DNA of 64,000 nucleotides from CAMDPA01 sp963825625. GTDB lineage: Bacteria; Pseudomonadota; Alphaproteobacteria; Rhizobiales; Hyphomicrobiaceae. Numbering within the stretch: position 1 is the first letter of the stretch; every line of letters starts with the position of its first letter. The DNA lies in NCBI GenBank assembly GCA_963825625.1, contig CAWGUF010000001.1:1-64000 (forward strand), read 5' to 3'. Under the pieces are notes generated by a model, which was not told the origin of the DNA, ran no database searches, and was given only the letters and a program-made list of their open reading frames with translations. Shown here one piece after another: positions 37,477 through 46,527 of this stretch. The translations under genes were made by a program, and so were the position numbers.

Positions 37477-39000
37477 TCAGGCGGCACTTGCGACTTTCTT
37501 TCCGCTCTCACCCACCAACACCCGCCAGATCTCCACCATCGCCAGCGTATCGAGGCCGCAGTATTGCAGCAGGTCGGCGCGGATCTGGGCGGCTTCGGCC
37601 GCGTCCACCTTGCCCGTCACGATGTCGTTCCACTTCGCCGTGGCGGTCGCGCCTTCCTGGATGGAGAGTGTCTTGTAGCTCAAGTTCGGCACCAGCACCG
37701 GCAGCACCGCCTTGATGGAGGTGCGACCGCGGAATCCGGGGTGGATGTAGGACTGCTGCGAGAACACGTCCATCAGGTCGACGATGCGGGCATCGACGTC
37801 GGTCAGGAACGCGGCGGCCGCAGGATTGCGCTCGGCCAGCTTGGCGTTGATGCCCATCTCGAACGACTGGTTCCAGGTGACGATCGAGCCACTCATCGGC
37901 AATGCACGGCGCAGGGCCTGGATCAGCGGCTCGTCCGGACACGTAGGATCGGTGTGCAGGAACTCGTGGTGCTGCATGGCCGCGCCGGGCTGCTCGATCA
38001 CATCGAGCGAAAACTGGAACGGCACGTGATGATATGGTCCGTAGCCGGCGAAACGGGGCACACCTGCAGGGTAGGTCTCGTAGTCGAGGAAGGCCAGCGG
38101 GAATTGCAGCGCCGCCATGAACGCGGCGACCTCTTCCTCGTCGATCTCCGCGCGGCCTGTCTTGGCGATGCGGACCTGTGCCTGCTGCCGCTCGGACAGC
38201 TCGAAATCGTCCGGGACATCCTCGATGGCGAGCGCGCCCTGGTCGACCAGCCCGGCGAGCTTGGCGCCCCTGATGCGTGCGATGTCGTGTACGGCATAAT
38301 CCGGCACACCGGGATTGGTGTGCGCGAAGGTCGTGCAGTGCGAGCCACGGCCCTTGTAGATGCAGGCGCAAGGGGCCGGCAGCGGCGTGTCGCGCCCGAT
38401 GATGTCGTGCGCGGTATCCATCTCCAGCGCGATCGAATCACGGATGACCGCGGCCCGCTCGGTGAAATCGTCGATGGCGAACAGCGCGTGGATGTCGAGG
38501 GTGTCGCCGCGCACGTACTCCGGATTGAGCCGCACGACATTGAGCCGGCCGAACGGCACTCCGTTTTGCCGCATCACTTCGGCCTGGAACGCGACGTCGT
38601 AGGTATAGAGCTCGTCCTTGGCCTTCTTGTCTTCGCCGGCAGTGGACGCTTTCACCTCGTAGAGATCGTAGAGTTGGGCGGCGTCGTTCCACACGAGGAT
38701 GTCGCATGCGATCGTGAACTGGTCCGTCTCGAACACCGGCTGATAGAGCACCGGCGTGCGCGCGGCGACCAGCTCGGCGGTCGTTGCCGCATCGCCGCGC
38801 TTGATGTCGACGCCGCCGGGGAACAGGTCGCGCGCCAGCTCGTCGACCTCGTTGCCGGTGTCGAGCAGGCCCTGGTCGAATGCGGAGATCGGCTTGGCGT
38901 TGTAGACCTCCGGCGCATGCACCTTCAGCCACGCATTGTGCGCGCAGTCACGCCAGATCAGAAAATCAGTCTTGCTCAGCTTGCGTGGGCTGTTCTTCAT
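37477..39000 (-). CDS. DUF2779 domain protein (nuclease-like)
   Basis: A 507-aa protein starting at ATG 39000 behind GGGGAGGTGCC. The N-terminal half resembles a Cas4/RecB-type PD-(D/E)XK domain: LSKTDFLIWRDCAHNAWLK, GNEVDELARDLFPGGVD, and CDILVWNDAAQLYDLYEVKA with the D...E.K pattern. Cysteines at positions suited to a Fe-S or zinc site occur around CACIYKGRGSHC. The C-terminal DUF2779 half looks RNase H/exonuclease-like (LAFLDYETYPAGVPRFAGYG, IVTWNQSFEMGINAKLAERN, ARIVDLMDVFSQQSYIHPGF) with an acidic DEDD-type pattern. The fusion suggests a DNA- or RNA-processing enzyme; its in-vivo role is unknown. Same strand as the AlbA_2 gene. Confidence 0.88.
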   Translation of the reverse strand: MKNSPRKLSKTDFLIWRDCAHNAWLKVHAPEVYNAKPISAFDQGLLDTGNEVDELARDLFPGGVDIKRGDAATTAELVAARTPVLYQPVFETDQFTIACDILVWNDAAQLYDLYEVKASTAGEDKKAKDELYTYDVAFQAEVMRQNGVPFGRLNVVRLNPEYVRGDTLDIHALFAIDDFTERAAVIRDSIALEMDTAHDIIGRDTPLPAPCACIYKGRGSHCTTFAHTNPGVPDYAVHDIARIRGAKLAGLVDQGALAIEDVPDDFELSERQQAQVRIAKTGRAEIDEEEVAAFMAALQFPLAFLDYETYPAGVPRFAGYGPYHHVPFQFSLDVIEQPGAAMQHHEFLHTDPTCPDEPLIQALRRALPMSGSIVTWNQSFEMGINAKLAERNPAAAAFLTDVDARIVDLMDVFSQQSYIHPGFRGRTSIKAVLPVLVPNLSYKTLSIQEGATATAKWNDIVTGKVDAAEAAQIRADLLQYCGLDTLAMVEIWRVLVGESGKKVASAA

Positions 39001-39165
39001 GGCACCTCCCCGGAGCCATGCTCCGTCTGCTGCCATGGTAACACATCGAATGCGTCGCCTCAGCGGCAAGGAAGCGCGCGACGGCGCGATGCGGCGCATA
39101 TCCACACAAAATAGATGCTCGATCGCCAGCGGCCGACCCGAATGAGCGGGCGGCGCCGCAGAGCG

Positions 39166-39522
39166 CTACGGCAATTCCAGCCGGGCTTTCTTGAGCAACG
39201 CGAGATGGAAGCCGCAATGCATGTCTGCGACCTGATCGTACTGGATCCCGCACCAACCGTTCAGCCACCAGCGGACCTTGCCGGATCTGGATTGTCCGGT
39301 CGGCAAAGCAACCGTGACCGTATCGCCGACGAATACGCCGGTGGCGCCTTCTATTCCGACGCCGCCCTCAGAGAAGTTGCGAATTACTGTCGATTGGAAT
39401 CCATTGCCCGAATAGAGCACGGCATGAGCCGCGACAGGCGTGCGCTGGTGGCGCCGCAGGCAGCTGACCGTTGTGCTGGCGGCTGGAATTTGCGCGGCGT
39501 CCTGGCGTTCAATAAATGTCAT
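39166..39522 (-). CDS. PilZ domain protein
   Basis: A 118-aa protein consisting of one PilZ domain. The c-di-GMP contact motifs are RRHQRTP (RxxxR at the domain start) and NFSEGGVGI ([D/N]xSxxG), followed by the strand VTVALPTGQSRSGKVRWW and CGIQYDQV. ATG 39522 has GGAGAG eight bases upstream. Position 460 bp ahead of the exopolysaccharide cluster, and divergent from it, makes it a candidate for c-di-GMP control of polysaccharide production, which is a common role for single PilZ proteins. Confidence 0.88.
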   Translation of the reverse strand: MTFIERQDAAQIPAASTTVSCLRRHQRTPVAAHAVLYSGNGFQSTVIRNFSEGGVGIEGATGVFVGDTVTVALPTGQSRSGKVRWWLNGWCGIQYDQVADMHCGFHLALLKKARLELP

Positions 39523-39982
39523 TCCAAGCTCTCCCAAAGGATTCGTCTCGATGGCGGCGGTGCATCCACCTCAAGCGGCGGGCTGGAGCGGCCAGCTTGG
39601 TTGACTGCACGGCATTGCGAAACTCCTGCATTTCGGCATTGCTCCGCGCAGTCACGATCGCGACTGAACGGCGTTCTCAACGCAAACCCATCGGAACAGA
39701 CCCGATGATTGGTCAGCCTGTGCGGCGCCGGTCCGGCCGTGTTGCATTCGCGCCTTGGATATCCTCGACCGACCCTCACCATGGGAATTAACATCGCCGA
39801 TTGAATCCCGCGTTAACTTTCTCGAGGCGATTTTCCTCGCATTTCTGCGGAATGCTGTGCAGCCAGGGGCAGGTGACGGCCTGGATCGACCGAGCCGGGT
39901 GAAAAGGTCGCTGATGAATGCACGCGAGGAGGCTTGCTGAAGGACGTCATGGGGTTGTCTGCCATTACGTGTACGTTTACAG
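39523..39982. promoter_or_regulatory. Divergent region between the PilZ gene and the polysaccharide cluster
   Basis: No gene is supported in these 460 bp. An AT-richer stretch at about 39780-39845 (gttaac-containing) is the best candidate for promoter elements of the rightward cluster. I could not identify a specific operator. Confidence 0.35.
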
Positions 39983-41677
39983 ATGGTCGCTGGATTCATC
40001 CAAGGACATCGGGTTGTGTGGTCAAGGGTTTGCGCTCTTTTGCTCATAGGGGCTTGCGCTGCAGTTCTGTATCCGACGGCGATCCGCGGTGATTATGCAA
40101 CCACCGTGATGCTGGGCCTGGCACCGCTAGCCATCGCGCTGGTGGCCCGGTGGCCGTTCACGATCGTCGCGATGTTTTTCGCCATCAGCGCATTTCGGCT
40201 GCATGAGGTCGACGCCTCCTTCACCAATCTCAACATTCCGTTTCTACTCGCCAATGCCGCGCTGGCCGGACTTGCCGTCAAGCTGTTCGACGGCAGCGCG
40301 GGCGAGCTCAGTTTTCCGCCTCAGTTGCAACTGTTTGCGATCGCGGCAATTCTGATCTGCGGCGGCGCGGCCATGGCCGAAGCCCGCGACATATCGATGA
40401 AGACACTGACCAACGGCTTCATAAAGGTCATCCCGATGGTCATTGTGCTCGTCTGGCTGGGCAGCCGTGTAGAGCACATAGAGACACTCTTCGGCTTGAT
40501 GTGCGTGGCGGCGCTCGTGCTCAGCGCGTTCCTGCTGTTCAACAAAGTCAACGGGATCGGGTTGGTCGAAGGCACCAGGGCAGTCGTGGCGCCCGGCAGA
40601 GACTCCGCGCTTGCAGACCCCAATGATATCGCCACCTATCTTATTCCCGTGCTGGCCATTGCCGCCGTCCTGGCAAAAGAATTCAACGGATTCTGGATCC
40701 GCTACCCGGCGCTTGCCGTTGCAGCGATTTCTCTACTTGGCATCGTTGCAACCAAGAGCCGCGGTGGGGCACTGGGCTTGCTGGCGGTCATCGGCTTTCT
40801 GGCCTGGCACTGGGTCAAGCCGAGGGTGCTGCTCGTGCCGCTGCTGGCCGTTGCTGGCATCGTGCTCGTTTTGGGTGGGGACCTTCTCAATCGCAGCTCA
40901 GGTGGCTGGGAGCAGTTACAGACACAGCGCCTCGATGCGTCGGCCGCACAGCGCATCATCGCCTGGAAGGCGGCCATCAACATGGCGATCGACAACCCGC
41001 TGACAGGCATCGGCATCGGCGGCTTTCGCTCGCAGTTCTACTTTCATACCGATCAATGGGTGGGTCGCGGCATGGCCGTTCACAGCTCCTGGTTCCAGGT
41101 GCTGGGCGAGACCGGCGTCATCACATTCGCAGCGTTCCTGGGAATGATCGTCTACGCCTATCTTTCACTTGCTCGCAGCGCTCGCGGCATCGTTGTCGTA
41201 TCATCCGGCCCGCTGGACCACGGCCAGCCTGCGATGATCGTTGTTCTGGTATCCAGTCTGGGGCTGTCTGCCGCCGTGCTCGTGTATTATCTCGGTGCCG
41301 CCACCGCGAGTGACGACTGGCTGCAGGGTCCGGCACAATTCCTGCTGGTCGTGCTTACCGTCTGTGTCGCCATCGCCGGCATCGCCCGCATCTTCATGGC
41401 GACATCCGGCAACCGGCACATCGTGCAGGCGGTTCAGCCCGATGCCGTCATCGCACGCTACGCCTTTGCTTTGCAGACGGCCATGGTCGGCTTCTGCGTG
41501 GCAGCATCATTTGTCACACATGCTTTCGACTGGCTCGTCTATCTGCTGGTCGGGATGTCCGTGATCGTGGAGAAGATCCTCAGGAGATCGGTTCCAGCGA
41601 CGGCTCGCCACGCCGTCTCCGATGCTACGGGCGCTGCCAAAGTCTCCGTCACTCCGCTCCTCCCTGCCAGCAGGTGA
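39983..41677 (+). CDS. O-antigen ligase/Wzy-type polysaccharide polymerase
   Basis: A 564-aa integral membrane protein with about 12-14 helices. The Wzy_C signature (PF04932) covers about residues 220-400: ALADPNDIATYLIPVLAIAA, then ATKSRGGALGLLAVIGFLAW, a periplasmic loop with RIIAWKAAINMAIDNPLTGI and the HSSWFQVLGETGVITFAAFL block. This is the expected polymerase of a Wzx/Wzy pathway. ATG 39983 lacks a clear ribosome-binding site; GTG 40017 behind AAGGACATCGGG is an alternative. It is the first gene of the plus-strand block and is separated from the chain-length gene by 3 bp. Confidence 0.9.
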   Translation: MVAGFIQGHRVVWSRVCALLLIGACAAVLYPTAIRGDYATTVMLGLAPLAIALVARWPFTIVAMFFAISAFRLHEVDASFTNLNIPFLLANAALAGLAVKLFDGSAGELSFPPQLQLFAIAAILICGGAAMAEARDISMKTLTNGFIKVIPMVIVLVWLGSRVEHIETLFGLMCVAALVLSAFLLFNKVNGIGLVEGTRAVVAPGRDSALADPNDIATYLIPVLAIAAVLAKEFNGFWIRYPALAVAAISLLGIVATKSRGGALGLLAVIGFLAWHWVKPRVLLVPLLAVAGIVLVLGGDLLNRSSGGWEQLQTQRLDASAAQRIIAWKAAINMAIDNPLTGIGIGGFRSQFYFHTDQWVGRGMAVHSSWFQVLGETGVITFAAFLGMIVYAYLSLARSARGIVVVSSGPLDHGQPAMIVVLVSSLGLSAAVLVYYLGAATASDDWLQGPAQFLLVVLTVCVAIAGIARIFMATSGNRHIVQAVQPDAVIARYAFALQTAMVGFCVAASFVTHAFDWLVYLLVGMSVIVEKILRRSVPATARHAVSDATGAAKVSVTPLLPASR

Positions 41678-41680
41678 ACA

Positions 41681-42992
41681 ATGCTATCGCTGCCCCGCCT
41701 TTTTGCCAGAGCCCTGGCCATCGCAATCCGGCGCCGATGGCTATGGCTGGTGCCGTTGTGCCTGGCCGTACTGGCGGTACCGATTGCGGTATTCCTGGCT
41801 CCGAAAACATACATGGCGAAGACGCTCCTGCTGCTGCAAGAGGGGTCCAACAGCACACCGATGGCGCGCGACTTGCGCCACACAGAAGTCGATCAACGAG
41901 AAAATTGCCGGGGTGCGGGCGCTTGCCCACAGCGACCGTCTGCTGAGCGATGTCCTTGCCGAGATCCATGGAGCACGGCACCTGACGGGCCGGAAGGCGG
42001 AGGCGGCCAAGGAGCAATTGCGCAAATCCATCCAAGTCGAGGGCGTCGGCAGCGATTTTTTCGAGATCCGCTACAGGTCGACCCAACCCGAAGGCATGGG
42101 CCGGACGCTGGAGATCGTCACTGCCCGCATCCTCGAGAGCATGATGTCGAAAGAGGTCTCCTCCTCAACTGCCATGAGTTTCGTGCAGGGGCGGATCGAC
42201 AAACGCGTCGCGGAGGCCGACGCTGCGTTGCGCTATCTGGGTGCGTTGCGCGCCTATGCACTGGGCAAGGGTGCCTCGGAACGGTGGGATAGCGGACGCA
42301 TCCAAAGGGAAATCGAGGCGCAGCTCGAACTCAAACGTCAGGCGGAAGAAAAACTGCTGCACGTCAAAGCCAGCCTGATGAAGGCCCCGCTCAGCAGCGT
42401 GAGTGGGGCCACGCCGAATGGCGCCGTTGCCATCCCGCGGCGGGTCGCCGAGCGTACGGGCTCATCTTCGGAGAGAACAACTGTCGATGTGAAGCCAATG
42501 GCTGATCCGATCGCCGCGCTGGAGACGCATGTGCTGGTGCACGGGGCGCGGGTTAAGTTGCTGGGCTCGATCAAGTCCAGCATCGGAGACGGTCTTGTCA
42601 CGCCGGCAGCGTGGGATCAATTGACGGCTGCTGCGGAACGGCAACTCGCCGCTGCAGAACGTGCCCGAAGAGATTGGCCGGAGATCATCGCCAATAAAGG
42701 GGGGGGGCGGCTGGAATTCATCCGCGCTCCGGAGTGGATCGTCGTCGTCGACCCACCGCGTAATCCCGAGCGACCGATGCTTTCCAACACGGTGATTGCT
42801 ACCATCGTCCTGTTGTCCGGCCTGCTGTTCGGTGTCGGCCTTACAGCCTTGGCGGAACTGGCGGATACGCGCGTTCGGACTGTCGATCGGCTGAATGCGA
42901 TTTCGGGCCTGCCCGTGCTCGGCGCCATTCCATGGTCGCCGCCCGAGGGTACGCCGGTTCATCCACAGCAGGACAAGGCGGGGAGTGATTGA
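41681..42992 (+). pseudogene. Wzz/GumC-like polysaccharide chain-length protein, one frameshift
   Basis: About 437 aa when repaired. The N-terminal helix is WLWLVPLCLAVLAVPIAVFL, followed by the periplasmic Wzz strand MAKTLLLLQEG. A long coiled coil covers about 80-330 (DKRVAEADAALRYLGALRAY, EIEAQLELKRQAEEKLL). The second membrane helix, near residue 385 (TVIATIVLLSGLLFGVGLTA), is preceded by a PPRNPERP proline motif. The frame changes near 41890, where one extra A breaks RHT-KSINEKIAGV. A run of nine G occurs at 42699-42707. There is no kinase domain; the C-terminus ends after a short cytosolic tail that includes GLPVLGAIPW. It would work with the CpsD-like protein at 57546. Confidence 0.82.
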
Positions 42993-44074
42993 CCGTGGTC
43001 TCGTCTGCGTCGAATTCCTTCGTACACGTTGCACAACATATGCAGCCGCTGGGCGGCCTCGAGACGCTCGTCCTGGATCTGATGCGTACCGGGGAGCGGG
43101 CAGACTGGTGCATCAGTCTCGAAGGCAGCCAGGCGGAGCTGACTGCCGCGCCCAACCTTGCGTCATATGCACCGCGCATCATCGGCATGAACAAGAGAGC
43201 CGGACTGGATGTTGCCTTGATAGGCCGATTGGCGCGAACCTTGCGGACGCTGAAGCCGCGGTCCGTCGTTGCCCATCATATTGGACCTCTGCTCTACGCC
43301 GGGCTGGCGGGAAGGCTCGCAGGCATATCCAGGCTCGTCTACTATGAGCACGATACCTGGCATTATCAGCGTGCCAACGACCGGCGGATCGCGCGTCTGT
43401 GCACGAGGCTGTTCAAACCGCGGCTGGTAGCTGTTTCCAGCGTCGCGTCGCGCGAGATGAAGGACATTCTCGGCGATGTCGAGATCCGTGTGCTGCCTCC
43501 AGGCGTCGACATGCAGCGCTTCAACATCAGCGACGTTAAGCAGGCACGGCAGCGGCTGGGCTTGCCGGAAGATGGACGCATAATAGGCAGCGCCGGCAGG
43601 CTTGCTCTCGTCAAAGGGCATCGCTTTCTCGTAGACGCGCTGGCTGACATGCCGAAGAGTTATCGGCTCGTGCTGCTCGGTGACGGCAGCGAGCGCTCGA
43701 ACCTGGAAGCGCAAGCTGGCGCTCTGGGCCTCAGCGAACGGGTGCATTTTCTCGGTCATCGCTGCGATGTCGAAAGCGTTCTACCGGCGCTTGATCTGTT
43801 CTGCCTGCCGTCACTGGCAGAAGGCTTGCCGCGAGCGCTCATCGAGGCACAAGCATGCGGTCTTCCGGTTGTGGCGACCGATGTCGGTGGCGTTCGCTCT
43901 GCTGTAGCGGCAGGCGGCGGCGAGATTGTTGCCCCGGCAAACGCTTCTGCGCTGGCCGCCGCGTGCGTGAGGGTCATTGCGGACCATGCGCCGGCCGAAG
44001 CGATCCGGGCCTCCGTCGCGGAGCGATTTTCGCTCGAGATCGTGCATACGGTGCTCGAGGAATTGTCGGCATGA
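42989..44074 (+). CDS. Glycosyltransferase family 4-like protein
   Basis: A 361-aa GT-B glycosyltransferase. The N-domain has MQPLGGLETLVLDLMRTG and VVAHHIGPLLYAGLAGRLAG. The nucleotide-sugar C-domain has IGSAGRLALVKGHRFLVDAL, LLGDGSERSNLEAQA, the VHFLGHR loop and the EX7E-like block SLAEGLPRALIEAQACGLPV followed by VATDVGGVRSAV. The TTG start at 42989 overlaps the Wzz stop; GTG 42995 is an alternative. It probably adds one sugar of the repeat unit on the cytosolic face. Confidence 0.92.
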   Translation: MTVVSSASNSFVHVAQHMQPLGGLETLVLDLMRTGERADWCISLEGSQAELTAAPNLASYAPRIIGMNKRAGLDVALIGRLARTLRTLKPRSVVAHHIGPLLYAGLAGRLAGISRLVYYEHDTWHYQRANDRRIARLCTRLFKPRLVAVSSVASREMKDILGDVEIRVLPPGVDMQRFNISDVKQARQRLGLPEDGRIIGSAGRLALVKGHRFLVDALADMPKSYRLVLLGDGSERSNLEAQAGALGLSERVHFLGHRCDVESVLPALDLFCLPSLAEGLPRALIEAQACGLPVVATDVGGVRSAVAAGGGEIVAPANASALAAACVRVIADHAPAEAIRASVAERFSLEIVHTVLEELSA

Positions 44075-44161
44075 TGCATGACCACGCCACATCATCAGTC
44101 GGTATGGATACTGACGACCGAGAGCGCTCACCTCAGCGGTACGGCAAGAGTGGGTGAGGCG

Positions 44162-45418
44162 ATGCTCGACTGGGTTCTAGCCGTCGTGTTCTGGTTGCTG
44201 GCGGCGTTGATCGTCCACCACCATGTCATATACCCGGTGGTGGTCCGCTTTGCCGCTGCGCGGAAGCTGCGATCCGGCGGCGAGCACTCGAAGGCCAGCT
44301 CAAAGATTGCCCGTGACGAGAACCTGCCGCTTGTCTCCGTCATTGTTCCCGCACACAACGAAGCTCTCTACCTGGCGCAGAAGGTGCGGAATCTCGTGGA
44401 GATCGACTATCCTGCCGATCGGCTGCGCATCGTGATCGCGCTCGATGGGTGCACCGACGGCTCGGGAGAGGTCGCGCTGAAGGCTGCGGCAGAGATCGCG
44501 CCGGAACGTGATATCGAGATCGTCTCGTACGCGGAAAATGTCGGCAAGCTCGCCGTGCTCAATGGGCAGATCGACAGAGTGCAAACCCCAATCGTAGCGC
44601 TCAGCGATACATCCGCACTCATCCCGCCGGACGCAATCCGGCGCGCAACAGCTCGTTTCGACGACCAAAGAACCGGCTTTGTCGCGGCCGGCTATCGCAT
44701 CATGGACACAGCATCCGATGGCGAACGGGCCTACAATGCCTATCTCACGCGCGTTCGCCGCGACGAGGCGCTTCTCGATTCGCCACTGGGCGTGCATGGG
44801 TCATTGTACTTCTTCCGCAGATCGCTTTGGCGGCCATTGCCGGCAGGCACGATCAACGATGACTTCGTCCTGCCAATGATGATCGCCGAGCTCGGCTATC
44901 GAGGCATCTATGACGAGGCGATCCTCAGCCTTGAACTTGAGCGGACGGCTTCCGGGCAGGAATTCCGGCGACGGGTACGGATCGGTGCGGGCAACATGCA
45001 GCAGTCAATCTGGCTGTGGCGACTGGCCGATCCACGCCGTCCCTGGCTCGCGTTCATGTTCGTGTCTGGGAAAGGCATGCGACCATTGATACCGATAATG
45101 GCCATCACTGCCACGCTTTTGGCGATGGTTCTTGCCGGGCACGGTCACGCCCTCTATGGCTGGCTGCTTGGTGCGGGACTGGCCGCCGTGGCGACCGGAC
45201 TCGCAGCCGCACGCATCGACCCCAGGCATCTGCCACGGCCCTTGGCCTGGCTCGCCTATCTGATGGAGGGGCACGCAGCATCGTTTATCGGTGCCCTGAA
45301 GTTTCTTTGTGGCCAACGTATCTCATACTGGCAAGCGGGAGGCGAGCGCGTGCCCAGATATGACGTGCTGTGGCGCTCTGCCACCGCTGAGCGGCGAACA
45401 GCGATCGAAGGGGTCTGA
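44162..45418 (+). CDS. Membrane-bound glycosyltransferase family 2 protein
   Basis: About 418 aa. The N-terminal helix DWVLAVVFWLLAALIVHHHV is followed by a GT-A domain with PLVSVIVPAHNEALYLAQKV, the DXD-like VALSDTSALIPPDAI, the GTINDDFVLPMMIAELGYRG acceptor block and the RRRVRIGAGNMQQSIWL (Q/RXXRW-like) region. Two C-terminal hydrophobic segments follow (IPIMAITATLLAMVLAG, GWLLGAGLAAVATGLAA). ATG 44162 behind GTGAGG is preferred; an in-frame ATG at 44078 would add 28 residues without a ribosome-binding site. Processive-type synthase architecture, but a role as side-chain transferase is equally possible. Confidence 0.88.
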   Translation: MLDWVLAVVFWLLAALIVHHHVIYPVVVRFAAARKLRSGGEHSKASSKIARDENLPLVSVIVPAHNEALYLAQKVRNLVEIDYPADRLRIVIALDGCTDGSGEVALKAAAEIAPERDIEIVSYAENVGKLAVLNGQIDRVQTPIVALSDTSALIPPDAIRRATARFDDQRTGFVAAGYRIMDTASDGERAYNAYLTRVRRDEALLDSPLGVHGSLYFFRRSLWRPLPAGTINDDFVLPMMIAELGYRGIYDEAILSLELERTASGQEFRRRVRIGAGNMQQSIWLWRLADPRRPWLAFMFVSGKGMRPLIPIMAITATLLAMVLAGHGHALYGWLLGAGLAAVATGLAAARIDPRHLPRPLAWLAYLMEGHAASFIGALKFLCGQRISYWQAGGERVPRYDVLWRSATAERRTAIEGV

Positions 45419-45486
45419 TCCTGGATACCACTGCAAATCCGCTCGATGGGGGCGCCGCACCGTCTTCGGCCGGTGCGGTCAATGCG

Positions 45487-46527
45487 ATGCGCGCTCCTAC
45501 GCCGCTCGCGAAGCGCATAAAGCTGGCGTTCCTTCAACTGGCGCGGCGCACCGGCGCCTTTCAGCTCGGGGCGCGGCTGCGACGGCGTGGCGTACTTATT
45601 CTATGTTATCATGGCGCATGGCAAGCACCGGCGCCATACGGCGGCGGCTCGATGTTCATCAGACCCGAGACGTTCGCACGGCGCATGCAAGCAATCGCGA
45701 GGAGCGGCTGCCCGGTCATTCCGTTGTCGGAAGCCGTGGAGGGAATCGAAGGCCGCCGACCGCTTCCGGCCGGATCAGTTGTAATTACGATCGACGATGG
45801 ATGGGCGAGCACCTTCATGTCGATGCTGCCGGAGTTGCGGCGCCACGCCATGCCAGCGACACTCTATTTTCATACGGGGCATCCCGGCGACGGCTCGCCG
45901 GTCGTGCATCTTCTGGCCAGCTATACATGCATGCTGAGCGGGGGGGCTGCCTCCGATACAGACCTCGTGCGCGCTCAGGACCAGACGTGTGCGCAGGACG
46001 AGCGAGAGATGGCTTATGAAGCGTACTGCGAAAGGCATGGCATTGAGCCGGCCGACTATGCCGGGTCGCGCAATTTCGCCTACATGACGGATGAGGAGTT
46101 GCGTGAACTATTCCGCTCCGGCATCGACGTTCAGCTGCATACGCACACACATACGCTCGTCGATTTCAGCCCAGACACCGTCAAGACAGAGATCGAGCGC
46201 AACACGGAAGAGCTTTCCAATCGGCTTGGCGTCAGCCCGACACACTTCCGGCATTTCTGCTATCCAAGCGGACTGTACGCGGCGGCGGCTGTTGAAGAGC
46301 TACGCCGGTTGGGGATCGCCAGTGCAACAACATGCGCGACCGGGCTGGCGGGGCCGGATACGGACGTTCTCGAGTTGCCGCGAATCATGGATGGAGATCA
46401 TCTCGCCGACATCGAGTTCGAGGCAGAATTATCAGGTTTTTCGGAGTTGCTGAGACGGTGCCGGCGTGCGCTATTGAGTCCTGGCTGCTATTCAAGGCGG
46501 CGCAGCGATCCGGCCGACGCTTGCTGA
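45487..46527 (+). CDS. Polysaccharide deacetylase (NodB domain)
   Basis: A 346-aa protein with a carbohydrate esterase 4 fold: LILCYHGAW at the first strand, the catalytic TIDDGWAST motif (T[F/I]DDG), the metal-binding HTHTHTLVDF motif (HxxxH) and FRHFCYPSGLY (motif 3, R..Y.P). It probably removes acetyl groups from the exopolysaccharide or a lipid-linked unit. There is no signal peptide, so it may act in the cytosol or on membrane intermediates. Its 3' end overlaps the convergent DUF4091-like gene by 36 bp; the last dozen residues (CYSRRRSDPADAC) look unlike the family. Confidence 0.87.
   Translation: MRAPTPLAKRIKLAFLQLARRTGAFQLGARLRRRGVLILCYHGAWQAPAPYGGGSMFIRPETFARRMQAIARSGCPVIPLSEAVEGIEGRRPLPAGSVVITIDDGWASTFMSMLPELRRHAMPATLYFHTGHPGDGSPVVHLLASYTCMLSGGAASDTDLVRAQDQTCAQDEREMAYEAYCERHGIEPADYAGSRNFAYMTDEELRELFRSGIDVQLHTHTHTLVDFSPDTVKTEIERNTEELSNRLGVSPTHFRHFCYPSGLYAAAAVEELRRLGIASATTCATGLAGPDTDVLELPRIMDGDHLADIEFEAELSGFSELLRRCRRALLSPGCYSRRRSDPADAC

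Noticed and set aside
37462..39114. 550-codon open frame on the plus strand antisense to the DUF2779 gene
   Set aside because: It is rich in Arg, Val, His, Gly and Asp without domains or a ribosome-binding site, whereas the minus-strand protein has recognisable motifs. Long antisense frames are expected in GC-rich coding DNA.
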